DNA of 64,000 nt from UBA2112 sp964488555 (GCA_964488555.1 CAZAUF010000003.1:62001-126000), one strand, 5' to 3'; shown: positions 7,585-17,084, counted from the stretch's first letter. The notes: generated by a model from the letters alone, not told the origin. Numbers and translations are program-made.

Positions 7585-9366
7585 TTATGGTGTTTTGTAC
7601 ACTGTACCTTGCTTGGCCGTCCAATAGCGCACGCCTGCATAGTGCTCATCGGCACTCACGATCGTTTCATCGGGTTGAACCGCTTGAGTGTTCTTGGTGT
7701 GAACGTAGATGAAATTGGGCTGATATAAACCGATTGCGGGGGCATCGGCAAGCCAACGCTTGGCGAACGCAACGTATTTGACAGAGCGTAGCTTCAGATC
7801 AGATGTCGTGCGCGCGCTTGCCAAGTCATCATCGCTCGTTGTATTGCTGTAATTCGCAAAGTTTGATTGTCCGCGTGAGTGCCAGTACACAAACACGTCT
7901 GGATCACCGCCCAAAACCATCCTGTCAAGAAGCACGTCATAGTTGCGCTGCTGCAAAATGTCGGTCGCAAAACTTTGCGTTGGGTTGCTGGTGTCGAAAA
8001 TTACCGTATCAATCTGCACACCTAACTTGCGCCATTGGGACGCTACGGTCTCAAGTGCAATTTCATAGTTGACGTTTTTGCGGGTCACGATACGGAGACG
8101 TAGCTCTGCTCCGTCTTTGTTGACACGCACTCCATCTTTGAGTGTCCATCCCGCCCTATCAAGCAGCCTGGCTGCTCCTGTCGGATCGACACGAGGCATA
8201 GGAATACTATCTGCGCTCTCTACCTGTTCGGGGATAAATGGCAGATGCAACTGCTTTGGATGTCCATAAATCTTGCCGCTAATAAGCGACGTGTCGGTTA
8301 CCATTTGGAGAGCTCTCCTCACCTCGACGTCCTTTAGTGTTGGCTGTGCTGTGTTGAAAATCGCATAAACACCGTCGTTGACCGGTCGGGTGATGATATT
8401 GTATCTATCCTCACTGACATTGGACGCGACTTCGCTCGAGACATCACTTGCAGCGTTCACCTCTCCGGTTCTGAGTGCCCGTGCTATACCATCATCGTCT
8501 TTGTATGCATGAAGCTGGAAATAATCCAAACGCGGGCGACCATTGTAATAATCCTCGTTCGCGTCGAGATGAGCAATCTTGCGACCAGTCGTCTGGCTGA
8601 CTACCTGGAGTAGGCGGAGCGTGAACGGACCGCTCCCTATCGGAGCAGTACTAAATCCAGATTCACGAAGCGTCGATGGCGTGACGTTTTTTAGCAAATG
8701 CATCGGCAAAATCGAAAACGTCAGACCCTCTTGCGGGAAGGCTGCGTACGCGGTTGGCAGCGTGAACTTCACCGTGTAGTCATCTACCCTCTCGGCACCG
8801 ATATTTTGCCAACTTGCCGCCATGACCGCATGAGTCGCCGGGTTCTTCATAAGCTCGACTGTAAACACCACATCCGATGCGGTCAGAGGATGCCCATCGT
8901 GCCATCGTGCATCGTGTCGGAGATTGACAGTAAACACCTTGTCGCCCTCATTTTTGATAGCTGTAGCCAGATCACCTTTCAGGTGACCGGTAGTGTCCAG
9001 TGTATAAAGAGATGAAAACAGCAGATGCCGTGCCGATAATTCAGCTGGCGTTTCAGCATAAAGCGGGTTCAGTGTCTGGATCGGCCCCTTGACCGCTTCG
9101 GCATACGTGCCGCCGCTGACCGGTGCTTTCGTGATATAGCTTTGCTGGAACCACGTCATCTGTATGCCGACGATCGCGATCAATACGCCGACACTCGCAA
9201 GCCACAGTATGATATGAAGTCGAACTTCACGGATTTTATCCCAACGACTAATCAAAAACCGATGAGCGTGACGAGTTGTCGCATCCTCGATTTTACGGGC
9301 GTGTTTTTTGAGCTTCTTTGAGCGCTTTTTCAGCTCAAGCTGCTTCCATCCCTTTTTCCCCTCCAT
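7585..9366 (-). CDS. Peptide ABC transporter substrate-binding protein (family 5), membrane-anchored
   Basis: A 593-residue SBP_bac_5 protein of the OppA/DppA type: GGTYAEAVKG and TLNPLY after the anchor, RHDARWHDGHPLTASDVVFT, and the late LDRAGWTL repeat region. A strongly basic N-terminus is followed by one transmembrane segment (about 50-68); no lipobox cysteine is seen, so it is held by a membrane helix rather than a lipid. I chose ATG 9366 (MEGKKGW) over an upstream ATG because the latter lies inside secG. No permease or ATPase genes are adjacent, so its transport partner is unknown. secG and the holin-like gene are upstream in the same direction. Confidence 0.88.
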   Translation of the reverse strand: MEGKKGWKQLELKKRSKKLKKHARKIEDATTRHAHRFLISRWDKIREVRLHIILWLASVGVLIAIVGIQMTWFQQSYITKAPVSGGTYAEAVKGPIQTLNPLYAETPAELSARHLLFSSLYTLDTTGHLKGDLATAIKNEGDKVFTVNLRHDARWHDGHPLTASDVVFTVELMKNPATHAVMAASWQNIGAERVDDYTVKFTLPTAYAAFPQEGLTFSILPMHLLKNVTPSTLRESGFSTAPIGSGPFTLRLLQVVSQTTGRKIAHLDANEDYYNGRPRLDYFQLHAYKDDDGIARALRTGEVNAASDVSSEVASNVSEDRYNIITRPVNDGVYAIFNTAQPTLKDVEVRRALQMVTDTSLISGKIYGHPKQLHLPFIPEQVESADSIPMPRVDPTGAARLLDRAGWTLKDGVRVNKDGAELRLRIVTRKNVNYEIALETVASQWRKLGVQIDTVIFDTSNPTQSFATDILQQRNYDVLLDRMVLGGDPDVFVYWHSRGQSNFANYSNTTSDDDLASARTTSDLKLRSVKYVAFAKRWLADAPAIGLYQPNFIYVHTKNTQAVQPDETIVSADEHYAGVRYWTAKQGTVYKTP

Positions 9367-9385
9367 GTCAGTCGTACCTACCAGT

Positions 9386-9613
9386 CTACGAAGGCAGCAG
9401 TAAGCCCGCCAGAATTGATAGGACAAATATCACCGTAAGAATGATCGTCGCTTCAAATAGGTTTTTATCGAGGCCGCGACGAGTCGTGAAAAGCTCACCG
9501 GAACTACCGAAACCAGCACCCAGGCTCGCGCCTCGCTGCTGCAGCAAAATACAAACAGTTGCTAAAACTCCCGCACCAATCGTGATAAGTTGCAAAACTG
9601 CATCTATGGTCAT
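9386..9613 (-). CDS. secG: Preprotein translocase subunit SecG
   Basis: A 75-residue protein with two hydrophobic helices (about 6-24 and 52-72) around the characteristic SecG loop LLQQRGASLGAGFGSSGELFTTRRG. It is the small accessory subunit of the SecYEG channel. Its ATG overlaps the stop of the holin-like gene by 4 bases (ATGA), so the two are translationally coupled. Confidence 0.95.
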   Translation of the reverse strand: MTIDAVLQLITIGAGVLATVCILLQQRGASLGAGFGSSGELFTTRRGLDKNLFEATIILTVIFVLSILAGLLLPS

Positions 9614-10014
9614 GTTGTCTCCCTTCGGCGCGTGTCGTTGATCTCCAGCACGCTGCTTACTATATAGTTTATCAGACTCAGTATCATTCCGGTAAGTATG
9701 GAATTGATAAATGTCATTTGAATTCCCGGCGTCAACTGAAGCGAGACATACACCATGATGCCGTTGACGACCAAAATGAAGAGTCCGAGCGTCAACAGGA
9801 TAGCTGGTAGCGACAGTATGATGACTATAGGACGCAATACGGTATTGATAATAGAAAAAACCAGTCCGGCAAATAAGAACAGGCTAAGGCTGGCGTTGAC
9901 ATCAATATCATCATAGCCAGTGCCAAGCAATCGTACAGCCAACCAAAGGCCGAATGAATTCAGCAGCCATCGAAGCAGAAAAACAGCGAATTGTCGACGC
10001 ATATTACTTTCCAT
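9610..10014 (-). CDS. Phage holin family 4 (4-TM) membrane protein
   Basis: The protein of up to 134 residues is almost wholly hydrophobic with four helices and the pattern FSIINTVLRPIVIILSLPA typical of the DUF/4TMS 'phage holin family' proteins found in many free-living bacteria. Despite the name it is not evidence for a prophage. The function is unknown. A TATGAT/TATACT box touches the first ATG (10014), so the real start may be the second in-frame ATG (10002, MRRQF). It is coupled to secG. Confidence 0.85.
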   Translation of the reverse strand: MESNMRRQFAVFLLRWLLNSFGLWLAVRLLGTGYDDIDVNASLSLFLFAGLVFSIINTVLRPIVIILSLPAILLTLGLFILVVNGIMVYVSLQLTPGIQMTFINSILTGMILSLINYIVSSVLEINDTRRRETT

Positions 10015-10049
10015 AGTATATCATAGCCTTCTAGCGAATACCGGGTGTC

Positions 10050-11264
10050 CTACAGACTAGTTGGCAACTTAGCACTCAGATTTTTGTGGCCGTTTTCTGT
10101 CACAAGGATATCGTCTTCGATACGAACACCGATACCTTCTTCGGGTATATATATGCCCGGCTCGACCGTCATCACCATACCCGGTTCGATAAGGCGCGGC
10201 TTGCCAAGCGCGTCATGGACATCGATACCCAAACCATGACCGATGGAGTGCGGAAAATATGTACGATATGCCGAATCATCGGCACCCTTTAGTAGCCCGA
10301 CTCCGATCATTTCACGCTGCATAATTTCGTCGACACCCTTATAGTATTCCTCAATCGGCAAACCCGGCTCAATCAATCCGATAATCTCTTCCTGTGCCCG
10401 CCTGACAGCATCATGAATCAGCCGCTGTCGCTTACTTGGCTTGCCCAGTGCGTACGTACGAGTGATATCAGCCGCGTAACCATGATGGCGCGCACCGATA
10501 TCGAGCAGCAATAACTGTCCTTTTTTTAACTTGTCATTATTGTGCGTGTAGTGCAGCGTGCAGGCATTTTTGCCCATCGCTACGATGGGATCATATGCAT
10601 GACCGGCGGCTCCAGCATGACGAAATTCATGAGTAAAATCGGCTTCGATCTCATATTCATATTTGTATTTGTCCAGATTTTTACGCACGCGCTCAAAGCC
10701 CTTGATAGTCAAGTCGATCGCCGACTGCATGGCTGCGATTTCGACGTCCTGTTTGATGGCTCTTAGTCGCGCCAGCTCCAGACGAAAATCACTGACCTTG
10801 GGAAACACTCTGTCTAGACGTTCATGCATTTCGTGCGCGGCAGGATTGAGCGTAAAACCGAACGTTTCCGCCCCTGGTGGCGTATTGACAGTGTGCACCA
10901 GCGGGTGCGACCTCGCCGCCTGTCGTAGCCATCCATCAGCTTCTTGCCGATCGATAACATCTTCGACACCGCTCAACTCCTTGGCATCATCGTGCGACAA
11001 GCTACCATCAAACACCTGATGCCGCTCTTCGATAGTCGGCGCAACCAGCCAGGAACGCCGACGCTTACCGTCCATGAATAGCCACCAATCAGGATGTTCA
11101 ACACCCGTGAGATACCAAAAGTTGCCCTCCTGCTCAAATGCTGCTGCCGCATCATGCCCACGCTGCATTTGCGTATACGCAGGTACGACCAGCAACCCGC
11201 CCTTCAACTCATCATATACCCGCTCGCGATTGCCAGTAAAAAAAGTTTTATCTAACTCAGCCAT
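10050..11264 (-). CDS. pepP: Xaa-Pro aminopeptidase (M24B)
   Basis: The 404-residue protein has the aminopeptidase P N-terminal domain and the pita-bread catalytic domain with the five metal ligands in place: DIGARHHGYAADITR (two Asp), HSIGHGLGIDVHD (His), VEPGIYIP (Glu) and RIEDDILVT (Glu). It should remove N-terminal residues preceding proline from peptides in the cytoplasm, using two metal ions. It fits with the peptide-binding protein nearby, as peptide salvage would be important to an auxotroph. The start ATG at 11264 matches family N-termini. Confidence 0.94.
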   Translation of the reverse strand: MAELDKTFFTGNRERVYDELKGGLLVVPAYTQMQRGHDAAAAFEQEGNFWYLTGVEHPDWWLFMDGKRRRSWLVAPTIEERHQVFDGSLSHDDAKELSGVEDVIDRQEADGWLRQAARSHPLVHTVNTPPGAETFGFTLNPAAHEMHERLDRVFPKVSDFRLELARLRAIKQDVEIAAMQSAIDLTIKGFERVRKNLDKYKYEYEIEADFTHEFRHAGAAGHAYDPIVAMGKNACTLHYTHNNDKLKKGQLLLLDIGARHHGYAADITRTYALGKPSKRQRLIHDAVRRAQEEIIGLIEPGLPIEEYYKGVDEIMQREMIGVGLLKGADDSAYRTYFPHSIGHGLGIDVHDALGKPRLIEPGMVMTVEPGIYIPEEGIGVRIEDDILVTENGHKNLSAKLPTSL

Positions 11265-11379
11265 ACGTTCAGCTTATCACGAATTCACAGGGAAGGACCT
11301 ACCCTTCCTACCTAAAATTCGGAATAAATCCGAAATTGAAGCCCCATCCCCTAAAGGTCAAGATAAATTTGACTGAGAC

Positions 11380-12918
11380 TTAATCTAGATAAGCCCTTAG
11401 TTTATTAGCTCTTGCCTCACCAATAGCTTCGACGAGTTGTTCGTACGTGGCTGACTCTACCCCACGCAGACTGCCGAACGTCCGGATGAGCTTTTTGCGC
11501 GTGGCCGGGCCGATACCGGGAATCTCCTCCAAATCGCTGGCGGTCTGTTTCTTGCTCCGCAGCACTGTGTGGTAACTGACCGCAAATCGGTGTGATTCAT
11601 CACGGATACGTTGAAAGAGCTTCACTATATCGACAGACGCACCTGCCGATGTCTCTCCACGAAGGTTTTTCGCGTGTCCGGTAGATTTCGTTCGTCCGGG
11701 ATGCAAATTTATAACCGTGTACTTGCCTTCTTCTATCGCTACGCCACCCGCCTGATGCAGGTAGTCACGATTAACCGTGACATTACTACCTTCTGTCTTG
11801 ACGATGATTTCCTCTTCGCGTTTGGCGATGCTGATCACAGGCACGGAGACGCCGCGTTCATGCATGGCTTTGACTGCAGCGTCCAGCTGTCCTTTGCCGC
11901 CGTCAATCAAGACCAGGTCGGGCATACCCCAGCTTTTGATGTTTTTTTCGCCGAACCGCCGCAGGATCGTCTCGTGCATATTCGCCGTGTCGTTGTTTTG
12001 CTCGATCTTCGTTTTGAACTTTCGATACTCGCTACGATTACTGACGCCATTCGTGAACACCACCATGCTGGCCACGACATTGAGGCCGCCCATGTGGCTG
12101 ATATCAAAACCTTCGATTCTCGCAGGTATCTTCGGTAAGCTAAGTAAGCTCGTGAGGCTACTGAGTGCATGATCTTTGCTAATATCCAGAAACTCGCGAT
12201 CGCCAAACATGATCCTGCGCTGCAGTTCCGCCAGGTCGCGCAGGCGATTTCGCAGGCGGGCTGCCGTCTCAAAATCATGCAGTTTGGCCGCTTGTTTCAT
12301 CTCGCGCTCAATTTCTTTCGCGAGCGTCTTGCGCCCTCCTTCAAAATAGCGGATCAGTTTGCGGAGTGTCGCTTTGTATTCGTCGCTCGTCGTGCCAGGT
12401 GCCGGATTTAAGCCGATATGTGTGTCTAGATCAGCCCGACCGTCTAGCTTAGGCGGCTTGGTATAGTGTGGAAATACGCGGCGTAGGTAGCGTAGTGCCT
12501 TGCGTATTGCGAAGCCGTTGTAATACGGACCAAAATATTCCGCGCCGTCATCATGGGGATTACGCGTAAACGACACATACGGCCACTCGGACTTCATATC
12601 AATGCGTACGTATAGCTGTGATTTATCATCACGCAGTAGTATGTTGTAGCGAGGCATGTAGCGCTTGACCATTTCTGATTCTAGAAACAACGCGTCGATT
12701 TCCGACTCTGTCTCGATCCAGTCGACATTCGCAATTTCAGCTACAAGTGCTCGGGTCTTGATGTCCATGTCGCGCTGTGATTGGAAATACTGCCGCACGC
12801 GATTACGAAGCACGGCGGCTTTGCCGACATACAAAATTTCGCCGCTTGCCGACTTATGAAAATACACACCCGGTGCGGACGGTAGTTTCTTTAACTTCTC
12901 CTCGAGTTTTTTGCTCAT
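11380..12918 (-). CDS. uvrC: UvrABC excinuclease subunit C (short form)
   Basis: Domains in order: GIY-YIG nuclease (APGVYFHKS...ILYVGKAAVLRNRVRQYF, about 14-50), UVR motif (AAKLHDFETAARLRNRLRDL, about 208-227), RNase H-like second nuclease (RIEGFDISHMGG, VLIDGGKGQLDAA) and two C-terminal helix-hairpin-helix motifs (LEEIPGIGPATRKKLI). At 512 residues it is shorter than the usual 600, which is common in reduced genomes; the key motifs are intact. UvrC makes both incisions in nucleotide excision repair; uvrA and pcrA are also in this window. TATAAT ends 7 bases before the ATG (leaderless type). Confidence 0.96.
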   Translation of the reverse strand: MSKKLEEKLKKLPSAPGVYFHKSASGEILYVGKAAVLRNRVRQYFQSQRDMDIKTRALVAEIANVDWIETESEIDALFLESEMVKRYMPRYNILLRDDKSQLYVRIDMKSEWPYVSFTRNPHDDGAEYFGPYYNGFAIRKALRYLRRVFPHYTKPPKLDGRADLDTHIGLNPAPGTTSDEYKATLRKLIRYFEGGRKTLAKEIEREMKQAAKLHDFETAARLRNRLRDLAELQRRIMFGDREFLDISKDHALSSLTSLLSLPKIPARIEGFDISHMGGLNVVASMVVFTNGVSNRSEYRKFKTKIEQNNDTANMHETILRRFGEKNIKSWGMPDLVLIDGGKGQLDAAVKAMHERGVSVPVISIAKREEEIIVKTEGSNVTVNRDYLHQAGGVAIEEGKYTVINLHPGRTKSTGHAKNLRGETSAGASVDIVKLFQRIRDESHRFAVSYHTVLRSKKQTASDLEEIPGIGPATRKKLIRTFGSLRGVESATYEQLVEAIGEARANKLRAYLD

Positions 12919-12934
12919 CTATACCATTATATCG

Positions 12935-13663
12935 TTACGCAACCGCGACGCCGAACAGGTGTCCGATTCCGTAGGTGACGATAGAAGCGAATATGATGAT
13001 GAATAACTGACGCGTTGCACCATATGTAATGCTTTTGCCGCTCGTACGCGCGGTGTACCCGCCCACAAACAGTCCTCCTATTGCAGTCAGTCCGACTGCC
13101 CATGCGATACCGACGACGCCATGCAGACCAATGATCCACGGCAGAAGCGGCGCGATCGAACCGACCGTAAACAACAGAAATGACGAAATAGCAGCCACCC
13201 AGGGCGAACCCAATTCGTCTTCGTTGATACCAATCACTTGCGATGAATACATGGAAGCAAATAACTTCTTATCCTGCGCTACATCAGTAGCGGCGCGCTG
13301 TGCTGTTTTGCTATCGATTCCATGATGCTCGAAGTTCTTCGCCAAGTTTTTTTCAAGCAGCTCAGCGTCACTTCTCATGATACGTTTCAAGTCACTTAGG
13401 ACACCCTCAAAGAGTTCGACCTGTGCTTTCACGGAAATCCACTCACCAGCAGCCATCGATATGGCTCCGGCAAGTAATCCCGCAAAACCGGCAAGCAGTA
13501 CCGCATCGACCCCCGCACCTGCGGCTGCCACGCCGACCACTAGACAAAGCGTACTGACAAGCCCGTCATTCACACCGAGCACGGCGGCACGTGCACCACC
13601 ACGCTGTACCTGCGCGGCTCGTTTTGCCAGTAAATCACTGGCTTTTGATACTTTTTCTTGCAT
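12935..13663 (-). CDS. VIT1/CCC1-family transporter
   Basis: A 242-residue protein with LGVNDGLVSTLCLVVGV (about 29-45), AGAISMAAGEWISVKAQ (about 65-81) and two later helix pairs; this is the VIT1/CCC1 iron/manganese transporter family. The conserved Asp and the SMAAGEWIS stretch on the first and second helices are present. It probably moves divalent metal out of the cytoplasm, but direction and metal are not shown by sequence. TATAAT ends about 10 bases before the ATG. uvrC follows with its own promoter in the 16-base gap. Confidence 0.88.
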   Translation of the reverse strand: MQEKVSKASDLLAKRAAQVQRGGARAAVLGVNDGLVSTLCLVVGVAAAGAGVDAVLLAGFAGLLAGAISMAAGEWISVKAQVELFEGVLSDLKRIMRSDAELLEKNLAKNFEHHGIDSKTAQRAATDVAQDKKLFASMYSSQVIGINEDELGSPWVAAISSFLLFTVGSIAPLLPWIIGLHGVVGIAWAVGLTAIGGLFVGGYTARTSGKSITYGATRQLFIIIFASIVTYGIGHLFGVAVA

Positions 13664-13775
13664 ATTATTACTTATTATACCATTTTTATTTATAAAATAC
13701 TAGTAGCGTTAACGCTCCTGTTTACCATCAATCATAATACCGCAAAAACCATACATATGAATTATAATCTTTTTC

Positions 13776-14507
13776 ATGAAGAGGCTCTCGCGTAGATCCC
13801 AGTACTTTTTGCGAAAACCGCATTTTGTCGCGGAGCTGATTGGTCATACAAACATCAAAAAGTCGGATACGGTTTACGACATCGGTGCGGGCAGTGGCAT
13901 CATCGCGTCCGTGCTGGCAGCACGCGTCGCTCGTGTCGTTGCCTATGAAAACGACGCGCGCATGGCAGCAAAGTTGCGCGATAATTTAGGCACTCGTCAA
14001 AACATAGAAATCATCGAGGGCGACTTTTTGAAAGGACAACTCCCGACGACTCCCTATAAGGTCTTCGCCAACATCCCCTTCCATCTCAGCTCGCCCATAC
14101 TCAAAAAACTGACTGAATCAGACGATCGGCCGACTGCGATATACTTGATCGTCCAAAAACAATTCGCAAACAAGCTACTCATCGACGATGCACGATTCAC
14201 CGGCCTGCTGGGAGCTCAGATCGCACCACTCTATGTCGCCCGTATTCGTAAACGCCTCCAACGAACGGATTTTTGGCCGCACCCGGCCGTCGATACGGTA
14301 CTTGTGGAGTTGTTGCTGCGAGACACTCCTTTGGTCGCACATGACCGGTTGACTGCTTATCGAAAGTTTATCGCTGATTGCTACAACGATCCAAAAATAT
14401 TTATCAAAACGCCACGGTCGCATGCTGGCATATCATCAGAGCTCAAACCATCCCAGCTGACTGCTGATCAATGGGTCTCGCTGTTCGAGAAACAGGATAT
14501 TTACTGA
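13776..14507 (+). CDS. Erm-like 23S rRNA adenine-N6 methyltransferase
   Basis: The 243-residue protein opens with RRSQYFLRKPHFVAELI, like Erm enzymes, then has the SAM-binding loop YDIGAGSGIIASVLA (about 35-49) and the catalytic motif NIPFHLSSPI. Erm enzymes have N-(I/L)-P-F where KsgA has N-(L/V)-P-Y; the window's KsgA (47549) indeed has NVPYYIT, so this is a paralogue of different type. Family members methylate A2058 of 23S rRNA and block macrolide, lincosamide and streptogramin B binding. TATAAT (13763-13768) ends 7 bases before the ATG (leaderless type). It converges on an MFS exporter gene. The actual target is untested. Confidence 0.82.
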   Translation: MKRLSRRSQYFLRKPHFVAELIGHTNIKKSDTVYDIGAGSGIIASVLAARVARVVAYENDARMAAKLRDNLGTRQNIEIIEGDFLKGQLPTTPYKVFANIPFHLSSPILKKLTESDDRPTAIYLIVQKQFANKLLIDDARFTGLLGAQIAPLYVARIRKRLQRTDFWPHPAVDTVLVELLLRDTPLVAHDRLTAYRKFIADCYNDPKIFIKTPRSHAGISSELKPSQLTADQWVSLFEKQDIY

Positions 14508-14516
14508 CATTATGCT

Positions 14517-15812
14517 CTAAGATTTGGCATAGACGGCCGATATGTGCCGATACGTCTTGGTGAGGAATGCCAGCAGCGCAGCTGCCACCATAATAAGTCC
14601 GGAAATCAAGAATATGAGCGCGATGCCACGTGCGCCGCCATCGCCAAGCATCCAACCAAGGTTCTCCTTGCCTTGAACAGAGTTCATGTATGGTATGACG
14701 AAGAACTCCGCGATTGGTGCCACTATAAATGCTGTGATGGGCGCAGCGGATGATTCAAGTGCTTGCGCAAAGCCAAAGACTCGACCTTGTTTCACATACG
14801 GCACCACGCGTTGGATAACCGTCTGCTCGGCCGACTCAATGATTGGTATGAGTAACATATATATCCAAATACCAGCGACATATAACCACGCCCATTCGCG
14901 GATAGTAAAGAATGCACCTATCATACCCATGATCACTACCGTGAGCAGCAGTGTCTTGATCGGCTTTTTACCTAGACCAAATTGCGCGACCAACAACCCG
15001 CCGATGATAAATCCGGTTCCTGCCACGCCAAACACGATACCCCATAGCTCGACTGAAAAAATCGTCAAGCCATATGGATCCATGAGTGCCATATATGAGC
15101 CGCCGATGAAGTTGTTGAACATGGAGAAAAACAGCAGCCCGAAAAGTCCAGGGATCATCTTGATCGCCATGATGCTGCCTTTGATATCAACCTGCTTGTC
15201 CTTGAGCTCGGGGTCATGAGCAATGCCCTTTTCCGGGATTTTCACGAACAATATATGCACAAACGCAACCGCCGTCAGGAAGCATGCAATTGCTAGCGTC
15301 CAGCCCATACCAAGCAGTCCGACTGACAAGCCGCTAAACACGCTCGTCACGATGAAACCTATACCCTGCACCGTACCGACAAGACCATTAGCGTTTGCCC
15401 GCCTGTCTTTGTCGACAAGTAGTGTCACTATGGTCGAAAGCGCGATGTTACGCATGTTCTCAACGACCGCACCAATCAAAATAATCCCTGCAAATAACCA
15501 TAGCCACGGCGACGCAATTGAGAGTAAAGCTTCTTCTGGCAGAATCACATAAAGTAACGATGCTACCAGAAACGCCACCAACGTAAAGGCGGCAGCAAAT
15601 ACCATGACGCTACGCTTTTTGTGGCGATCAACCACCGTGCCGAACCAAATACTGCAAAGTGCCACAAGCAGCATGTACGTGCCGCCTATGAGGCCCGTCG
15701 CCAAGACTGACTTCGTTTCGAGATATACCCAAAACGTCAAAGCAAACCACAAATAACTCGTGGTGACATTGGCGATCAATGTGTTAATGAGGACGTTATA
15801 GAATTGTTTCAT
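14517..15812 (-). CDS. MFS transporter, DHA3-like drug efflux type
   Basis: A 431-residue protein with about 12 hydrophobic segments and the MFS loop 2-3 motif GTVVDRHKKRSVMV (about 58-71). The overall pattern resembles the DHA3 group that includes macrolide pumps such as MefA, but substrate cannot be read from sequence. A TATAAA box lies about 10 bases before the ATG. The gene ends 9 bases from the end of the convergent Erm-like gene, so the two could act together in ribosome-drug tolerance; this is inference from position. Confidence 0.82.
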   Translation of the reverse strand: MKQFYNVLINTLIANVTTSYLWFALTFWVYLETKSVLATGLIGGTYMLLVALCSIWFGTVVDRHKKRSVMVFAAAFTLVAFLVASLLYVILPEEALLSIASPWLWLFAGIILIGAVVENMRNIALSTIVTLLVDKDRRANANGLVGTVQGIGFIVTSVFSGLSVGLLGMGWTLAIACFLTAVAFVHILFVKIPEKGIAHDPELKDKQVDIKGSIMAIKMIPGLFGLLFFSMFNNFIGGSYMALMDPYGLTIFSVELWGIVFGVAGTGFIIGGLLVAQFGLGKKPIKTLLLTVVIMGMIGAFFTIREWAWLYVAGIWIYMLLIPIIESAEQTVIQRVVPYVKQGRVFGFAQALESSAAPITAFIVAPIAEFFVIPYMNSVQGKENLGWMLGDGGARGIALIFLISGLIMVAAALLAFLTKTYRHISAVYAKS

Positions 15813-15920
15813 CGTGCGGGAAATTTATACGGTACTTTTCAGAAATGCTTCCGGCTTACCGATGTCAACGTCAGCCATTTTTTTATTATACTCATCGAAT
15901 ACGATTTGAACATATGAACT

Positions 15921-16607
15921 TTATCGCTGTGAGTCATTACGGCCATGAAGTAATGGCACCACCTGGCTCTTGTCTGCCCATACCGCATAAAACCCGGCAT
16001 TAAACAAAGCACTCTTCAATGCAGCTATTCGCTTGCTCCTTTTTACTGTCGGACGCTCTGTCGAGGTAGTCAATCTCTCTAGCTCAATCTCATCAGCAGT
16101 AATCTGACGCTTCATTTCTTCAACTCTCTCATCAAACGACGTATTCTGGACAATCAATCGTACCAGCTCCTGAATACCTCGGATTTGCTGTTCATCATAA
16201 ACCGCATAGCGTCTCAGTACAGATCCTTGCCAAGTCTTCTCCGTATAAGTACATGACCAGTGATTTTCTCGCACCTCCAAATCGTACTGTTCCAATCCAC
16301 CGCTCACCCTCCATGCGTACCGTTCGTCTTGATGTGACATTCTATTGTCAAACTCCAGCCACAGCGCGTCTTTGTACTGCGGAGTATCCGGTGGAATCGA
16401 TACAGTATGATCAGAGTTTAATTGGGCACGGGCAACGAATGAGACTTTTCCTCTGTGAAGCAACTGTCCATACTCATCCGCAAAGTCTTTCGCAAAACGA
16501 AATCCATCTTCGTGCGATACGATTTCATAATCATCAAGGGCAAATAAAAAACGGCCAATTGGCCGCTCATCTGCGCGCTCTGATCGTGATTGAAATGCTT
16601 CTTGCAT
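15921..16607 (-). CDS. Hypothetical protein, 228 aa
   Basis: A soluble, charged protein without a recognised family. A central beta-rich part (YAWRVSGGLEQYDLEVREN) is followed by a helical region (ELVRLIVQNTSFDERVEEMKR) with coiled-coil character and a basic patch (VKRSKRIAALKS). TTGACG, an 18-base spacer and TACCAT lie upstream; the -10 box is about 7 bases from the ATG. No operon partner. Confidence 0.72.
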   Translation of the reverse strand: MQEAFQSRSERADERPIGRFLFALDDYEIVSHEDGFRFAKDFADEYGQLLHRGKVSFVARAQLNSDHTVSIPPDTPQYKDALWLEFDNRMSHQDERYAWRVSGGLEQYDLEVRENHWSCTYTEKTWQGSVLRRYAVYDEQQIRGIQELVRLIVQNTSFDERVEEMKRQITADEIELERLTTSTERPTVKRSKRIAALKSALFNAGFYAVWADKSQVVPLLHGRNDSQR

Positions 16608-16640
16608 TGCGTGTATGGTAGCACGCGTAACTTACGAGCG

Positions 16641-17084
16641 TCAACGCTCGATGAAATCATACGTTTGCCATGGCTTTTGGCTCACATCCGACAAGCGGAG
16701 ATGTACCGGTACAATCACGTAGTTCGTTTGGTCAGGCAGGTCCTTGAATGGCAGCGAAAACGGGAGCTTGCTATAGTGTTTTTCGCTGTATTTTTTTTGA
16801 AACTCTTCGGGTGTCAGCTGGCGCGCATCGCCTTCCAGCTGGACGGTCCAACGTTTGTCGGCATCGGTAATCGTCATCGCTACTTTGCTATTGCGAACGA
16901 TATTGCTTGCTTTTCGCGACGCAACAGACGTACCAATGACAAACTCCAGATCATCATTGCTCGAAAACGCTACTGTTGCCGAATTCGGATAGCCGTCGAT
17001 ACCCTGCGTAGCAATGACACAAAGAACTTGGCTATCCAAAAACTCATAGAGATCCTGTCTTGTTAGTTTGGCTCCTTCGCTCAT
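16641..17084 (-). CDS. Pyridoxamine 5'-phosphate oxidase-family protein
   Basis: A 147-residue split-barrel flavin-binding protein: VLCVIATQGIDGYPNSATVAF (about 21-41), FVIGTSVASRKASNIVRN and a WTVQLEGDA strand are typical of the general PPOX/FMN-binding family. Such proteins bind FMN, F420 or haem; true PNPOx activity is not implied. The ATG overlaps the stop of trhO by 4 bases, so it is translationally coupled to it. Confidence 0.85.
   Translation of the reverse strand: MSEGAKLTRQDLYEFLDSQVLCVIATQGIDGYPNSATVAFSSNDDLEFVIGTSVASRKASNIVRNSKVAMTITDADKRWTVQLEGDARQLTPEEFQKKYSEKHYSKLPFSLPFKDLPDQTNYVIVPVHLRLSDVSQKPWQTYDFIER

Noticed and set aside
9610..10014. Prophage remnant, because of the holin-family name.
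   Set aside because: This 4-TM family is common in chromosomes without phage; no lysin, capsid or integrase gene is near, and it is coupled to secG.
11380..12918. Broken uvrC because it is about 90 residues short.
   Set aside because: GIY-YIG, UVR, RNase H-like and HhH regions are all present in frame.
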